From: Streptomyces sp. ASQP_92
GTDB taxonomy: Bacteria > Actinomycetota > Actinomycetes > Streptomycetales > Streptomycetaceae
Assembly: GCF_025399895.1 (NCBI RefSeq)
Contig: NZ_JAODUA010000005.1
Coordinates: 310,001 to 374,000, forward strand
DNA: 64,000 nucleotides
Direction of reading: 5' to 3'
Every line of letters begins with the position of its first letter. Positions within the stretch are counted from its first letter, which is position 1. The notes beneath the pieces were generated by a model, which saw only the letters and a list, made by a program, of their open reading frames with translations, had not been told where the DNA came from and did no database searches. Both the position numbers and the translations under genes were made by a program. Of this stretch, positions 51,213 through 59,395 are shown in pieces.

Positions 51213-52655
51213 TCAGCCGGTGCTCACCTCGCTCCGGTCCCCGCCCCACAGCGTGTGGAACGAGCCCTCCCGGTCGGTGCGCCGATAGGTGTGCGCGCCG
51301 AAGAAGTCGCGCTGGCCCTGCGTGAGCGCTGCCGGGAGGCGCTCGGCGCGCAGCGCGTCGTAGTACGCGAGCGCCGCCGAGAAGCCCGGGACCGGCACGC
51401 CTTGGCGGGTCGCCTCCACGATCACGGCACGCCAGTCGTCCTGCGCCGCCCCGATCTCGTCGCCGAACCGCTTGTCCGAGAGCAGGCTCGGCAGATCGGG
51501 CCGGGCGTCATAGGCGGCCCGGATCCGGTCGAGGAACGCGGCCCGGATGATGCAGCCCGCGCGCCAGATCGCCGCGACCGCGCCCGGGTCCACGTTCCAG
51601 TCGTAGTTCTCGCTGCCTGCCTGGATCTGGTGGAAGCCCTGCGTGTACGACACGATCTTCGAGGCGTACAGCGCCTGCTCCACCCGCGCCGCGAAGGCCT
51701 CCGCCTCCTTCTCGTCCAGCGGGTTCACCTCCGGTCCGGTCAGGGAGCGGGCCGCCTCGCGCAGCTCGGCGTGGCCCGAGAGGGAGCGGGCGAACACGGC
51801 CTCGGCGATGCCCGACACCGGGACGCCGAGGTCGAGCGCGATCTGTACGGTCCAGCGGCCGGTCCCCTTCTGCTCGGCCTGGTCCTGCACGACATCCACG
51901 AACGGCTCGCCGGTCGCCGCGTCGACATGGGCGAGCACCTCGGCGGTGATCTCGATCAGATACGAGTCGAGGCGTCCGGTGTTCCAGCCGCGGAAGGTCT
52001 CGGCGATCTTCGCGGGGGAGTAGCCGGCGACCGTACGCAGCAGGTGGTAGGCCTCCGCGATGAGCTGCATGTCGGCGTATTCGATGCCGTTGTGCACCAT
52101 CTTCACGAAGTGACCGGCGGCGTCCGGTCCCACATGGGTGACGCACGGGGAGCCGTCCGGGGCCTTCGCCGCGATCCGCTCCAGGAGCGGACCCAGGGAC
52201 GTGTAGGACTCGGCGGAGCCGCCCGGCATGATGCTCGGCCCGTGCAGCGCGCCCTCCTCGCCGCCCGAGATGCCCACACCCACGAAGTGGATGCCCCGCT
52301 CGCGCAGTTCGCGCTCGCGCCTGCGGGTGTCCTCGAAGTGGGCGTTGCCGCCGTCGATGATGACGTCGCCCTCTTCGAGGAGCGGGGCGAACTCCTGGAT
52401 CACCGCGTCGGTCGGCTCGCCCGCCTTGACCATGATGACGAGACGGCGCGGCCGCTCCAGGGCGGCCACGAAGTCCTCCGGTGATTCGGCCGCGACGAAG
52501 CTGCCCTCGGAACCGAACTCCTCGACCAGCGCCCGGGTCTTGGCGGCCGTCCGGTTGTGCACGGCGACCGTGAACCCGTTGCGCGCGAAGTTGCGGGCGA
52601 GGTTGCGGCCCATGACCGCGAGTCCGGTGACGCCGATCTGGGCTGTTCCACTCAT
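51213..52655 (-). CDS. gnd: 6-phosphogluconate dehydrogenase, decarboxylating
   Basis: A 480-residue Gnd of the standard long type. The NADP site is GVTGLAVMGRNLARNFARNG with VHNRT. The substrate regions are VGVGISGGEEGALHGPSIMPGG, HFVKMVHNGIEYADMQ and KGTGRWTV. The C-terminus is HTYRRTDREGSFHTLWGGD. It converts 6-phosphogluconate to ribulose 5-phosphate in the oxidative pentose phosphate pathway. The ATG fits the family start. No zwf or other pathway gene is adjacent. Confidence 0.96.
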   Translation of the reverse strand: MSGTAQIGVTGLAVMGRNLARNFARNGFTVAVHNRTAAKTRALVEEFGSEGSFVAAESPEDFVAALERPRRLVIMVKAGEPTDAVIQEFAPLLEEGDVIIDGGNAHFEDTRRRERELRERGIHFVGVGISGGEEGALHGPSIMPGGSAESYTSLGPLLERIAAKAPDGSPCVTHVGPDAAGHFVKMVHNGIEYADMQLIAEAYHLLRTVAGYSPAKIAETFRGWNTGRLDSYLIEITAEVLAHVDAATGEPFVDVVQDQAEQKGTGRWTVQIALDLGVPVSGIAEAVFARSLSGHAELREAARSLTGPEVNPLDEKEAEAFAARVEQALYASKIVSYTQGFHQIQAGSENYDWNVDPGAVAAIWRAGCIIRAAFLDRIRAAYDARPDLPSLLSDKRFGDEIGAAQDDWRAVIVEATRQGVPVPGFSAALAYYDALRAERLPAALTQGQRDFFGAHTYRRTDREGSFHTLWGGDRSEVSTG

Positions 52656-52886
52656 GCGTGTGCTCCTGGATCCTCGGGGTTCGCGGCGCCACGAGCGACC
52701 GTCACGGCGCGCGTTTGGCGCCCACCCTACGGAACGGGGCACGTCACACGGCATGGTCGGGATGCCCGACACGGAGCGACGAAGGTCCCCCTCATGTCGA
52801 GGCCCGCGTTCCGCTTGTCCGATCCCTTGTCATGCCCCGTTCCCAGCCCCTATTTTGGCGGCTCTTGATGCCTTCGAGGGGGACTC

Positions 52887-54110
52887 ATGGCCTTACGCGG
52901 CCGGCACCGCCGGTACCAGCCGAGCCGGATCAACCGGGCGTCCCTGACGGTCACGGCCGGCGGGGCGGGCATCGCCCTCCCCCTGATCGGCGCGGGCACC
53001 GCGGACGCGGCGTCCGTCGATGTGTGGAACAAGGTCGCCGCCTGCGAGTCGACCAACAACTGGCACATCAACACCGGCAACGGCTTCTACGGCGGGCTCC
53101 AGTTCACCCAGTCCACCTGGGCGGCGTACGGGGGCCACCGGTACGCGGCGCGAGCGGACCTCGCCACCCGCGACCAGCAGATCGCGGTCGCCGAGAAGGT
53201 GCTCAAGGGGCAGGGCCCCGGCGCCTGGCCGGTGTGCTCGGGGCAGGCCGGACTCACCCGGGGCGGTTCGGCGCCGCAGCCGGCCACGCACCACCGGGCC
53301 GAGATCCCCGCCCAGTCGGCCCACCCCGCGGCGAAGCCGGCCGCCGGACCACATGCCGCCAAGGCTCCCGCCGTGCGCGACGCCGAGCCGGCGAGCCCGA
53401 CCAAGGTGCCGGGCCGGCGCGAGTCGTACACCGTGATGCACGGCGACTCCCTGTCGCTGATCGCCGAGCGCCAGCGGGTCCAGGGCGGCTGGCCGCATCT
53501 GTACGCCGAGAACCGCACGGTCGTCGGCGCCGACCCCGACCTCATCCGTCCGGGGCAGCAGCTGACCCTGCCCGGAGCCGCGCCCGCGAAGCCGACGACC
53601 CCGCCGAAGACCGTGCCGAAGGCGCCCGCCAAGCCCCCGGCGGCCAAGCATCCGGCCGCCAGGCCTCCGGCGGCCAAGCCCGTCGCGAAGGCGCCCGCCA
53701 CGTCGGCCGGGTTCACCGCGCCCGTCGACGCGCACCCCAGTACCCCCTACCACCGGGCCGGTGCGTCCTGGGCGAGCGGCTACCACACCGGCGTCGACTT
53801 CCCGGTGGCCACGGGGACTTCGGTCAAGGCGGTCACCTCCGGCACGATCGTGTCGGCCGGGTGGGGCGGTGCGTACGGGTACCAGGTGGTGATCCACCAC
53901 CCCGACGGCCGGTACAGCCAGTACGCCCACCTGTCCGCGGTCAATGTGAAGGCGGGGCAGCGGGTCAACACCGGTCAGCGGATCGGTCGTTCGGGCGCGA
54001 CCGGCAACGCCACCGGGCCGCATCTGCACTTCGAGATCAGGACCGGCCCCGCCTACGGCTCCGACGTGGACCCGCTGGCCTATCTGAGGGCGGGCGGCGT
54101 CGAGGTCTGA
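52887..54110 (+). CDS. Rpf-like transglycosylase with LysM and M23 peptidase domains
   Basis: A 407-residue exported cell-wall hydrolase. A signal peptide (1-42, ending GTADAA) precedes an Rpf transglycosylase-like domain (about 43-118) with WNKVAACES (E54 catalytic), WHINTGNGFYGGLQFTQSTW. A LysM domain follows (about 180-230, YTVMHGDSLSLIAERQ), then Pro/Ala/Lys linkers and a C-terminal M23 metallopeptidase with GYHTGVDF and GPHLHFEI zinc ligands. It can thus cut both glycan and peptide. GAGGGGGA precedes the ATG. Its 3' end overlaps the convergent EamA gene by 31 bases. Confidence 0.93.
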   Translation: MALRGRHRRYQPSRINRASLTVTAGGAGIALPLIGAGTADAASVDVWNKVAACESTNNWHINTGNGFYGGLQFTQSTWAAYGGHRYAARADLATRDQQIAVAEKVLKGQGPGAWPVCSGQAGLTRGGSAPQPATHHRAEIPAQSAHPAAKPAAGPHAAKAPAVRDAEPASPTKVPGRRESYTVMHGDSLSLIAERQRVQGGWPHLYAENRTVVGADPDLIRPGQQLTLPGAAPAKPTTPPKTVPKAPAKPPAAKHPAARPPAAKPVAKAPATSAGFTAPVDAHPSTPYHRAGASWASGYHTGVDFPVATGTSVKAVTSGTIVSAGWGGAYGYQVVIHHPDGRYSQYAHLSAVNVKAGQRVNTGQRIGRSGATGNATGPHLHFEIRTGPAYGSDVDPLAYLRAGGVEV

Positions 54111-55009
54111 TCCCGGTCGTCCCCGCGGCGCCCGGCGGCACCGGGCGCCGGGCCCGAGGCCAGGACCGGGTTGCCGCGACGGGCGCCGGCCGGCCGTTCC
54201 GCGGTGAGCAGGATCAGGCCGCCCGCCGCCACGACACCGAAGGCGAGGGCGATCGCGGTGCCGGCCGACCCGTACCGGAACGACTCGCCGAACAGCGTCA
54301 GTCCGATGGCCGCGGCGACCACCGGATTGACGACGGTGACCGTCGCGAGCGGTGCCGCGAGGCCGGCGCCGCGATAGGAGGCCTGCGAGAGCAGCAGCCC
54401 CGAGGCCGCGAACCCGGCCGTGGCGAGCAGAATGGGGAGCTCCACGAGAGGGAGCCCCGAGTGCCAGTCCTCGGCGACGGACTTGGTGAACACGGAGGCC
54501 AGCGCGAAGGCGGCGCCCGCCGCGGTGGCGAGCAGCACGCTGCGGATGGCCGCCCGGTGCGGGGCCCTGGACGCCATGAACAGCGCGGCCACCGCGGCGA
54601 AGCCGGACGCGGCCAGGATCAGACGCGGCCCCATGGCCACCGCGCTCGCGTCCGACCCTTTTGTCAGCGCCAGGAGACCCGCAAGGCCCGCCGAGGCCAT
54701 GACAGCCCCCCGCCAGGCGGCCGCGCCGGCCCCGCGGTGGATGAACACGGCCGACATCGGCAGCGCGAAGACGATGGTGAGCGCGCCCAGCGGCTGCACC
54801 AGCGTGAGCGGGCCACAGGCCAGGGCCGCGACATGGAGGGTGGCGCCGAGCCCGTTGAGGGTCACCGAGCCCCACCACGCCGGGCGGCGCACGGGGGCGT
54901 ACGCACTGCTCGGGGCGGACGCGGCGACGCGCTCCTGCACGATCGCCGCCGCCGCGTACGCGACGGCGGAGACCAGGGACAGCAGCACGGCCAGGACAAG
55001 GGCGCTCAT
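54080..55009 (-). CDS. EamA/DMT-family membrane transporter, second copy
   Basis: A 309-residue ten-helix DMT carrier and a clear paralogue of the protein at 19797. Shared segments are ACGPLTLVQPLGALTIVFALPMSAV and LLLSQASYRGAGLAAPLATVTVVNP, with IGLTLFGESF. The hydrophilic C-terminus overlaps the 3' end of the Rpf gene. It is not followed by a PAP2 gene. It is divergent from the FhuF-type gene, with a short palindrome between them. Substrate unknown. Confidence 0.88.
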   Translation of the reverse strand: MSALVLAVLLSLVSAVAYAAAAIVQERVAASAPSSAYAPVRRPAWWGSVTLNGLGATLHVAALACGPLTLVQPLGALTIVFALPMSAVFIHRGAGAAAWRGAVMASAGLAGLLALTKGSDASAVAMGPRLILAASGFAAVAALFMASRAPHRAAIRSVLLATAAGAAFALASVFTKSVAEDWHSGLPLVELPILLATAGFAASGLLLSQASYRGAGLAAPLATVTVVNPVVAAAIGLTLFGESFRYGSAGTAIALAFGVVAAGGLILLTAERPAGARRGNPVLASGPAPGAAGRRGDDRDQTSTPPALR

Positions 55010-55299
55010 GGCTACCACGATGTCTCGTTGCGGACCTTGTGTCGTCGTCCCTGAGCACCGATTGCCGCGTACTCCAGACGGAGTAGGGGCTACGACCAAA
55101 GTCGTCCCAGATTTCGGACTTTCAGTAAATCCGCAGCTCAAAAGGGGCGTCAAGGGGATCGGAAGATCGCCTTCCCCGGGGAAGGTCCGGGGTGGTGGCC
55201 GATCGTGGAACATCCCTGCCCGCAGGGCGGGAACCGGTCGCCGGCGCCTTCGTGCCACAGTGACACGAACTGACAACGGACGTGGGGCGGGAACCGGAC

Positions 55300-56034
55300 A
55301 TGGGGCGGGCGAGGGCGTTGAATCAGCAGGACCTGGCACAGGCGTCGTCGATCGGAGGGTTCTTCGCCCTGCGCACCGGCCGCGCCGAACACCCCTGGGT
55401 GCCGCTCGCCACCCTGTACGCGGGGCGGACGGCGCCCCTCACCTCCCGCATCGACACCGTCGCCGCCCGCCTGCGCGCCCCCGAGCGCAGGGTCGCCGCG
55501 TCCATCGCCCACCTGGGGCTCGCGGCGCGGCTCTGGTCGATCGCGCTGGGCCCGGCCGCCCTCCATGGAGCCGTTCCCGACCTCGCGGCGGACCGGCTGT
55601 CCTGGGACGGCGGGCGGACCAGCCCGGACGACCTGCTCCTCGCGCCCGGGGGCGAGGCCCGCGAGGCCACCGTCGAGCACCTGGTGAAATCCGTACTGGA
55701 AGGCCATCTCGTCCCGCTCGGCGAGGCGGTCCGCCGCGACACCCCGGTCTCGTCCGCGCTGTTGCGCGGCAACGCCGGTTCGGCGCTCGCCGGTGCGGTG
55801 CGTGAACTCCACGGCTGGGCACGGAGGTTGGGCCGCCCCGAGGTGGGGGAGCGGGCCCTGGCCCTGGGTTCCGCCCTGTTCGCCCACCCCTGTCTGGCCG
55901 ATACCGGCACCCTGTCGCCCGGCCCCGCGTTCCGCAGGCGCAGCTGCTGCCTCTACTACCGCTGCCCGGCCGGCGGGCTCTGCGGCGACTGCGTCTTCGA
56001 GCGTCCGCCGAGGCGGGCCGGCGACTCGATCTGA
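55300..56034 (+). CDS. FhuF-type (2Fe-2S) ferric-siderophore reductase-like protein
   Basis: A 244-residue protein. Its C-terminus has the FhuF signature CC-x10-C-x2-C (RRSCCLYYRCPAGGLCGDC) that holds an unusual 2Fe-2S cluster. The rest is helical (AARLRAPERRVAASIAHLGLAARLWSIALGPAALHG), as in the short actinobacterial FhuF-like proteins. Relatives reduce ferric siderophores in the cytoplasm. The ATG is chosen over a GTG 18 bases upstream. No siderophore gene is next to it. Confidence 0.85.
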   Translation: MGRARALNQQDLAQASSIGGFFALRTGRAEHPWVPLATLYAGRTAPLTSRIDTVAARLRAPERRVAASIAHLGLAARLWSIALGPAALHGAVPDLAADRLSWDGGRTSPDDLLLAPGGEAREATVEHLVKSVLEGHLVPLGEAVRRDTPVSSALLRGNAGSALAGAVRELHGWARRLGRPEVGERALALGSALFAHPCLADTGTLSPGPAFRRRSCCLYYRCPAGGLCGDCVFERPPRRAGDSI

Positions 56035-56076
56035 CCCCGCCCCGAGGGTGTCAGGGTTCCTTGACAGGGTTCCGGT

Positions 56077-56092
56077 GTCAGGGCACCCTGAC
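56077..56092. promoter_or_regulatory. Palindromic operator ahead of the HTH/Clp-N pair
   Basis: GTCAGGG-CA-CCCTGAC is a perfect palindrome ending 4 bases before the ATG of the HTH gene. Two further GNCAGGGTTCC copies lie just upstream (56050-56060 and 56063-56073). Binding here would block translation or a promoter that includes TTGACA at 56061. Confidence 0.7.
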
Positions 56093-56096
56093 GGCT

Positions 56097-56339
56097 ATGG
56101 GAGCTGAGGACACCCCGGCCTCACTGGCCGGACAGGTCACCAACAAGGACCCCGCCGTCGGACTGGCGGCGGTCGTCGCGCTGCGCCGCCTCCTGGAGGA
56201 GTTGGAGCGGGTGCACGTCGACAACGCCCGGGAACAGGGCTGGTCCTGGCAGAGCATCGCCACCTCGCTGCGGGTCAGCAGGCAGTCGGTGCACGAGAAG
56301 CACGCGAGCAGGCGCAAGGCCACCGGCAAGGAGGACTGA
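56097..56339 (+). CDS. Small HTH protein
   Basis: An 80-residue protein with a helical first half (AAVVALRRLLEELERVHVDNAREQG) and a C-terminal helix-turn-helix (SWQSIATSLRVSRQSVHEKHA) followed by a basic tail. It resembles the small HTH proteins that precede Clp-N-domain genes in actinobacteria. Only 2 bases separate its stop from the next start. A palindrome overlaps its start, so auto-regulation is likely. There is no ribosome site of the usual kind, so it may be leaderless. Confidence 0.8.
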   Translation: MGAEDTPASLAGQVTNKDPAVGLAAVVALRRLLEELERVHVDNAREQGWSWQSIATSLRVSRQSVHEKHASRRKATGKED

Positions 56340-56341
56340 AG

Positions 56342-56890
56342 GTGTTCGAGTTTTTCACCGACCGTGCGAAGCAGGCGATCGTGGCCTCCCAGGACGAGGC
56401 GATCGCCCTGGGCCACGACTTCATCGGCACCGAGCACATCCTGCTCGGACTCGCCGGAACCGAGGACAGCACCGCCCGGGAGGCCCTGAGGGCGCGAGGG
56501 GTCGAGGTCGAGCGGGTCCGCGCGGAGACCGTGCGCATCCTTGAGGCGGCCGGGGTCGCGAGCACCGGCGGGCAGCCCGCCAGGGACGCCCTCGCCTCGA
56601 TCGGCATCGACGTCGAGGAGATCAAGCGGCAGGCCGACACCTCCTTCGGGCCGGGCGCCTTCCAGTACCCCCGGCCCGCCTACACCCCCCGCGCCAAGAA
56701 GGTCCTGGAGGCCACCCTCGGCGAGGCCAGGGCGCTCGGCCACGAGCGGTTCGGCACCGAGCACATGCTGCTCGGGCTGCTGGCGGCCGGGGGCGGAGGC
56801 CGGGGCGCCGAAGTCCTCGCGGCGCTCGCGGTCGACCCGGTGGGGCTGCGCGAAGAGGTGCTGACCAGGGCCGCCCCCGGCGGCGCGTAA
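56342..56890 (+). CDS. Clp N-terminal (ClpN) domain-only protein
   Basis: A 182-residue protein with two Clp_N repeats and no ATPase. The first (residues 3-65) has FTDRAKQAIVASQDEAIALGHDFIGTEHILLGL, and the second (about 112-175) has YTPRAKKVLEATLGEARALGHERFGTEHMLLGL. Clp-N domains recognise substrates or adaptors of ClpC and ClpA. A free-standing one may be an adaptor, a decoy or a sensor. GTG start with AAGGAGG upstream. It is coupled to the HTH gene and closed by a 20-bp perfect stem. Confidence 0.88.
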   Translation: MFEFFTDRAKQAIVASQDEAIALGHDFIGTEHILLGLAGTEDSTAREALRARGVEVERVRAETVRILEAAGVASTGGQPARDALASIGIDVEEIKRQADTSFGPGAFQYPRPAYTPRAKKVLEATLGEARALGHERFGTEHMLLGLLAAGGGGRGAEVLAALAVDPVGLREEVLTRAAPGGA

Positions 56891-56914
56891 CCACTCCGGG
56901 CCGCTGCCCGCCCA

Positions 56915-56963
56915 CCGCCCGCTGCCGGGGCCCCGCGCCAGGGGCCCCGGCAGCGGGCGGTTT
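56915..56963 (+). terminator. Very strong terminator after the Clp-N gene
   Basis: A perfect 20-bp stem of 56915-56934 and 56941-56960 with a 6-base loop, followed by TTT. It is the longest perfect hairpin in the window. Confidence 0.92.
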
Positions 56964-57041
56964 GGTCCGCAGGGGGGTCGCTCCGTACCATGGCGCTTTT
57001 GGGAACTTGAAAAACACGACTGATCGAGGAACGCGGCGGCG

Positions 57042-58568
57042 ATGACGGTGACAGAGGACTTCCAGGACCAGGAGCACGGTCCCGGTGTCGACGAGCGGCC
57101 CGGCCAGGGCGTTGACCAGGACTTCGGCCCCGGCATCGACCCCGAGCGGCTCGCGCTCTGCCTGAGCGTGCTGGCGGAACTCGATCAGATCGACGTCGAC
57201 CACCCCGACGCCATCGCCGTGCGCCGCGCGACCGCCGGCGTCTACCGGACCGTGAAGCAGCGCCGCCGCCAGGAGCGCCGCGCGGCGAAGACGGCCCACG
57301 ACCGGGCCGTCACCGAGGCGACCGCCACCGGCTCCGCCGAGCGCATCGACGACGAGACCGAGGGCCTGCTGCCCAAGTCGTCCGTCACCGGCGAGATCGC
57401 GGGCATACTCCAGCGCCCCCGCTCCTGCTACATCTGCAAGGCCCGGTACGTCGAGGTCGACGCGTTCTACCACCAGCTCTGCCAGAAGTGCGCCGCCGAG
57501 AACCGCGCCCGCCGTGACGCCCGCACCGACCTCACCGGCAAGCGCGCCCTGCTCACCGGCGGCCGCGCGAAGATCGGCATGTACATCGCGCTGCGGCTGC
57601 TGCGCGACGGCGCGCACACCACCATCACCACCCGCTTCCCCAAGGACGCCATCCGCCGTTTCAAGGCGATGGAGGACTCCGCGGAGTGGATGCACCGCCT
57701 CGAAGTCGTCGGCATCGACCTGCGCGACCCCGCGCAGGTCGTCGCCCTGGCCGAGCAGACCGCGGCGCGGGGCCCGCTGGACATCCTGATCAACAACGCC
57801 ACGCAGACGGTGCGCCGGCTGCCCTCCGCGTACGCCGCCCTGGTCGACGGCGAAAGCGCGCCGCTGCCCGCCGGGGAGCTGCCCGCCCACCATGTCATCG
57901 GGGCCTTCAACTCGGGCGCGGTCGACGGCCTGGCGGCGCTTCCCGTCGGCGCCTCGGGCCTCGACGCCCAGCGGGTCGCCGACCTCGCCCTGGTCGCCGG
58001 CAACGCCAGCATCGCCAAGCACCACGACGGCACCGCCCTCGACGCGGGCGGGCTGCTCCCGGACGTCGTCGACACCAACACCTGGGTGCAGTCCATCGAC
58101 CAGATCTCGCCGGTCGAACTGCTCGAAACCCAGCTCTGCAACTACACCGCGCCGTTCATCCTGATCAGCAGCCTCCGCCCGGTGATGGCGGACGCGGCCC
58201 GCAAGGCACCGAACGGGCGCGCCTACGTGGTGAACGTGTCCGCGATGGAAGGCGTCTTCAGCCGCGGCTACAAGGGGGCGGGGCACCCCAACACCAACGC
58301 CGCCAAGGCCGCCATGAACATGGTCACCCGCACCAGCGGCCAGGAGATGTTCGAGAGCGACAAGATCCTGATGACGTCGGTCGACACCGGCTGGATCACC
58401 GACGAGCGCCCCCACCACGACAAGCTGCGGCTCGCGGAGGAGGGTTTCCACGCCCCTCTCGACCTCGTCGACGGCGCGGCCCGCGTCTACGACCCGATCG
58501 TGCGCGGCGAGCTGGGCGAGGACCTGCACAGCGTCTTCCTCAAGGACTACGCGCCCGGCAACTGGTAG
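57042..58568 (+). CDS. SDR-family protein with inserted zinc-finger domain
   Basis: A 508-residue protein. Residues 1-125 are helical, 129-150 carry two CxxC pairs (C129, C132, C147, C150) that should bind zinc, and 160-500 form a Rossmann short-chain dehydrogenase domain. This reads LLTGGRAKIGMYIAL and LINNATQT, and VNVSAMEG holds the active Ser (400). At the catalytic tyrosine position four residues before Lys422 there is Thr418. The C-terminal part is longer than in ordinary SDRs. Activity on a redox substrate is thus uncertain. Single gene with its own promoter region and terminator. Confidence 0.85.
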   Translation: MTVTEDFQDQEHGPGVDERPGQGVDQDFGPGIDPERLALCLSVLAELDQIDVDHPDAIAVRRATAGVYRTVKQRRRQERRAAKTAHDRAVTEATATGSAERIDDETEGLLPKSSVTGEIAGILQRPRSCYICKARYVEVDAFYHQLCQKCAAENRARRDARTDLTGKRALLTGGRAKIGMYIALRLLRDGAHTTITTRFPKDAIRRFKAMEDSAEWMHRLEVVGIDLRDPAQVVALAEQTAARGPLDILINNATQTVRRLPSAYAALVDGESAPLPAGELPAHHVIGAFNSGAVDGLAALPVGASGLDAQRVADLALVAGNASIAKHHDGTALDAGGLLPDVVDTNTWVQSIDQISPVELLETQLCNYTAPFILISSLRPVMADAARKAPNGRAYVVNVSAMEGVFSRGYKGAGHPNTNAAKAAMNMVTRTSGQEMFESDKILMTSVDTGWITDERPHHDKLRLAEEGFHAPLDLVDGAARVYDPIVRGELGEDLHSVFLKDYAPGNW

Positions 58569-59036
58569 GCCCGAGCCCGTTCCCGATCCGCTCCCAGGGG
58601 CGGCGCGCACCCGCGTGCCGCCCCTGTGGCGTTCCCGCCGGGCGCCGGCCGTACCGCGGGGACGGCGCGCCGCGCCCGTCACCGCAATGGAGTACCCGGA
58701 CCGTGCTCCCGGCGCGCGGCGGCCGAGTTCCTCGGCAGATCATGGCGAAGGAACATCGGGCTGAACGCCCGGCCAAGGAAAGTTGACGCAAAGGAAGTGG
58801 CCCTATCGAGCGCAACCGCGCTCATTTGGTTACTCTAGGGCGAACGGTAGCCGCAGCGGGTCCACCAGCCCTCAAGGCCCGTTCCGGATCCGTCCCACAA
58901 CCTGTGGCCGTGATGCGGACAGAGTGCCGGCGCCACCGCGTCAGAACTGCCCTTGCCCCTGCCTTCGGGCGCACACCGGGTCGAAGATCGACGCAGGCCG
59001 GAACGCCCAGGGTTACGCGACCCAGAGGAGTGCGCG
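58569..59036. other. Spacer of about 470 bp
   Basis: After the SDR terminator the spacer holds TTGACG near 58783 and TTACTC near 58834, possible promoter elements of the small gene that follows. I see no other gene or structured RNA. Confidence 0.5.
58595..58626 (+). terminator. Terminator after the SDR gene
   Basis: CAGGGGCGGC (58595-58604) pairs with GCCGCCCCTG (58617-58626) around a 12-base loop. Confidence 0.75.
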
Positions 59037-59210
59037 GTGACACCAGAGACCACAGAACGCGAACGCCGAACACCGGAACGCCATGCCGAACGAGCGGGAC
59101 GGCCGGACAAGCTCCGCAACATCGAGGTGTGGGCCCGCTCGGCCCCGATCCGCCTCGCGGGCTACGAAGAGGACCTCGCCGAGCCGCACATCCTGCCCGG
59201 CATCGACTGA
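59037..59210 (+). CDS. 57-residue orphan peptide or small protein
   Basis: A short gene with a strong ribosome site (CAGAGGAG, 7 bases before a GTG) and its own terminator. The first 30 residues are strongly charged (TERERRTPERHAERAGRPDK). The C-terminal half is more hydrophobic (NIEVWARSAPIRLAGYEEDL) and ends EPHILPGID. It does not match a lasso, lanthipeptide or chaplin pattern that I know. The charged front and distinct tail resemble a RiPP precursor in layout only. A prolyl-oligopeptidase gene follows but behind a terminator. Function unknown. Confidence 0.65.
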   Translation: MTPETTERERRTPERHAERAGRPDKLRNIEVWARSAPIRLAGYEEDLAEPHILPGID

Positions 59211-59225
59211 CGCGCCCCGCACCAC

Positions 59226-59262
59226 CGAGTCCGTGTCCCCGACATCCGGGGGCACGGACTCG
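59226..59262. terminator. Terminator after the 57-residue gene
   Basis: CGAGTCCGTG (59226-59235) and CACGGACTCG (59253-59262) with inner C/G pairing form a strong stem, 15 bases after the stop. Confidence 0.88.
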
Positions 59263-59395
59263 CGCGTCATCCCCTCGAAGAAGCCCGAACGTCCGCTCCG
59301 CGCCCGCCGGATGACGATGCGTCAGGTGCGTCGGACGCGGCATTCGTCGCGTGGGGCCCTGTCGCCCGGGGCGCGCCGCACGGCACGATGACCGG

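Noticed and set aside
52656..52886. Possible c-di-AMP riboswitch before the Rpf-type gene, as known for some Streptomyces rpf genes
   Set aside because: The conserved ydaO core sequences are not visible in this leader.
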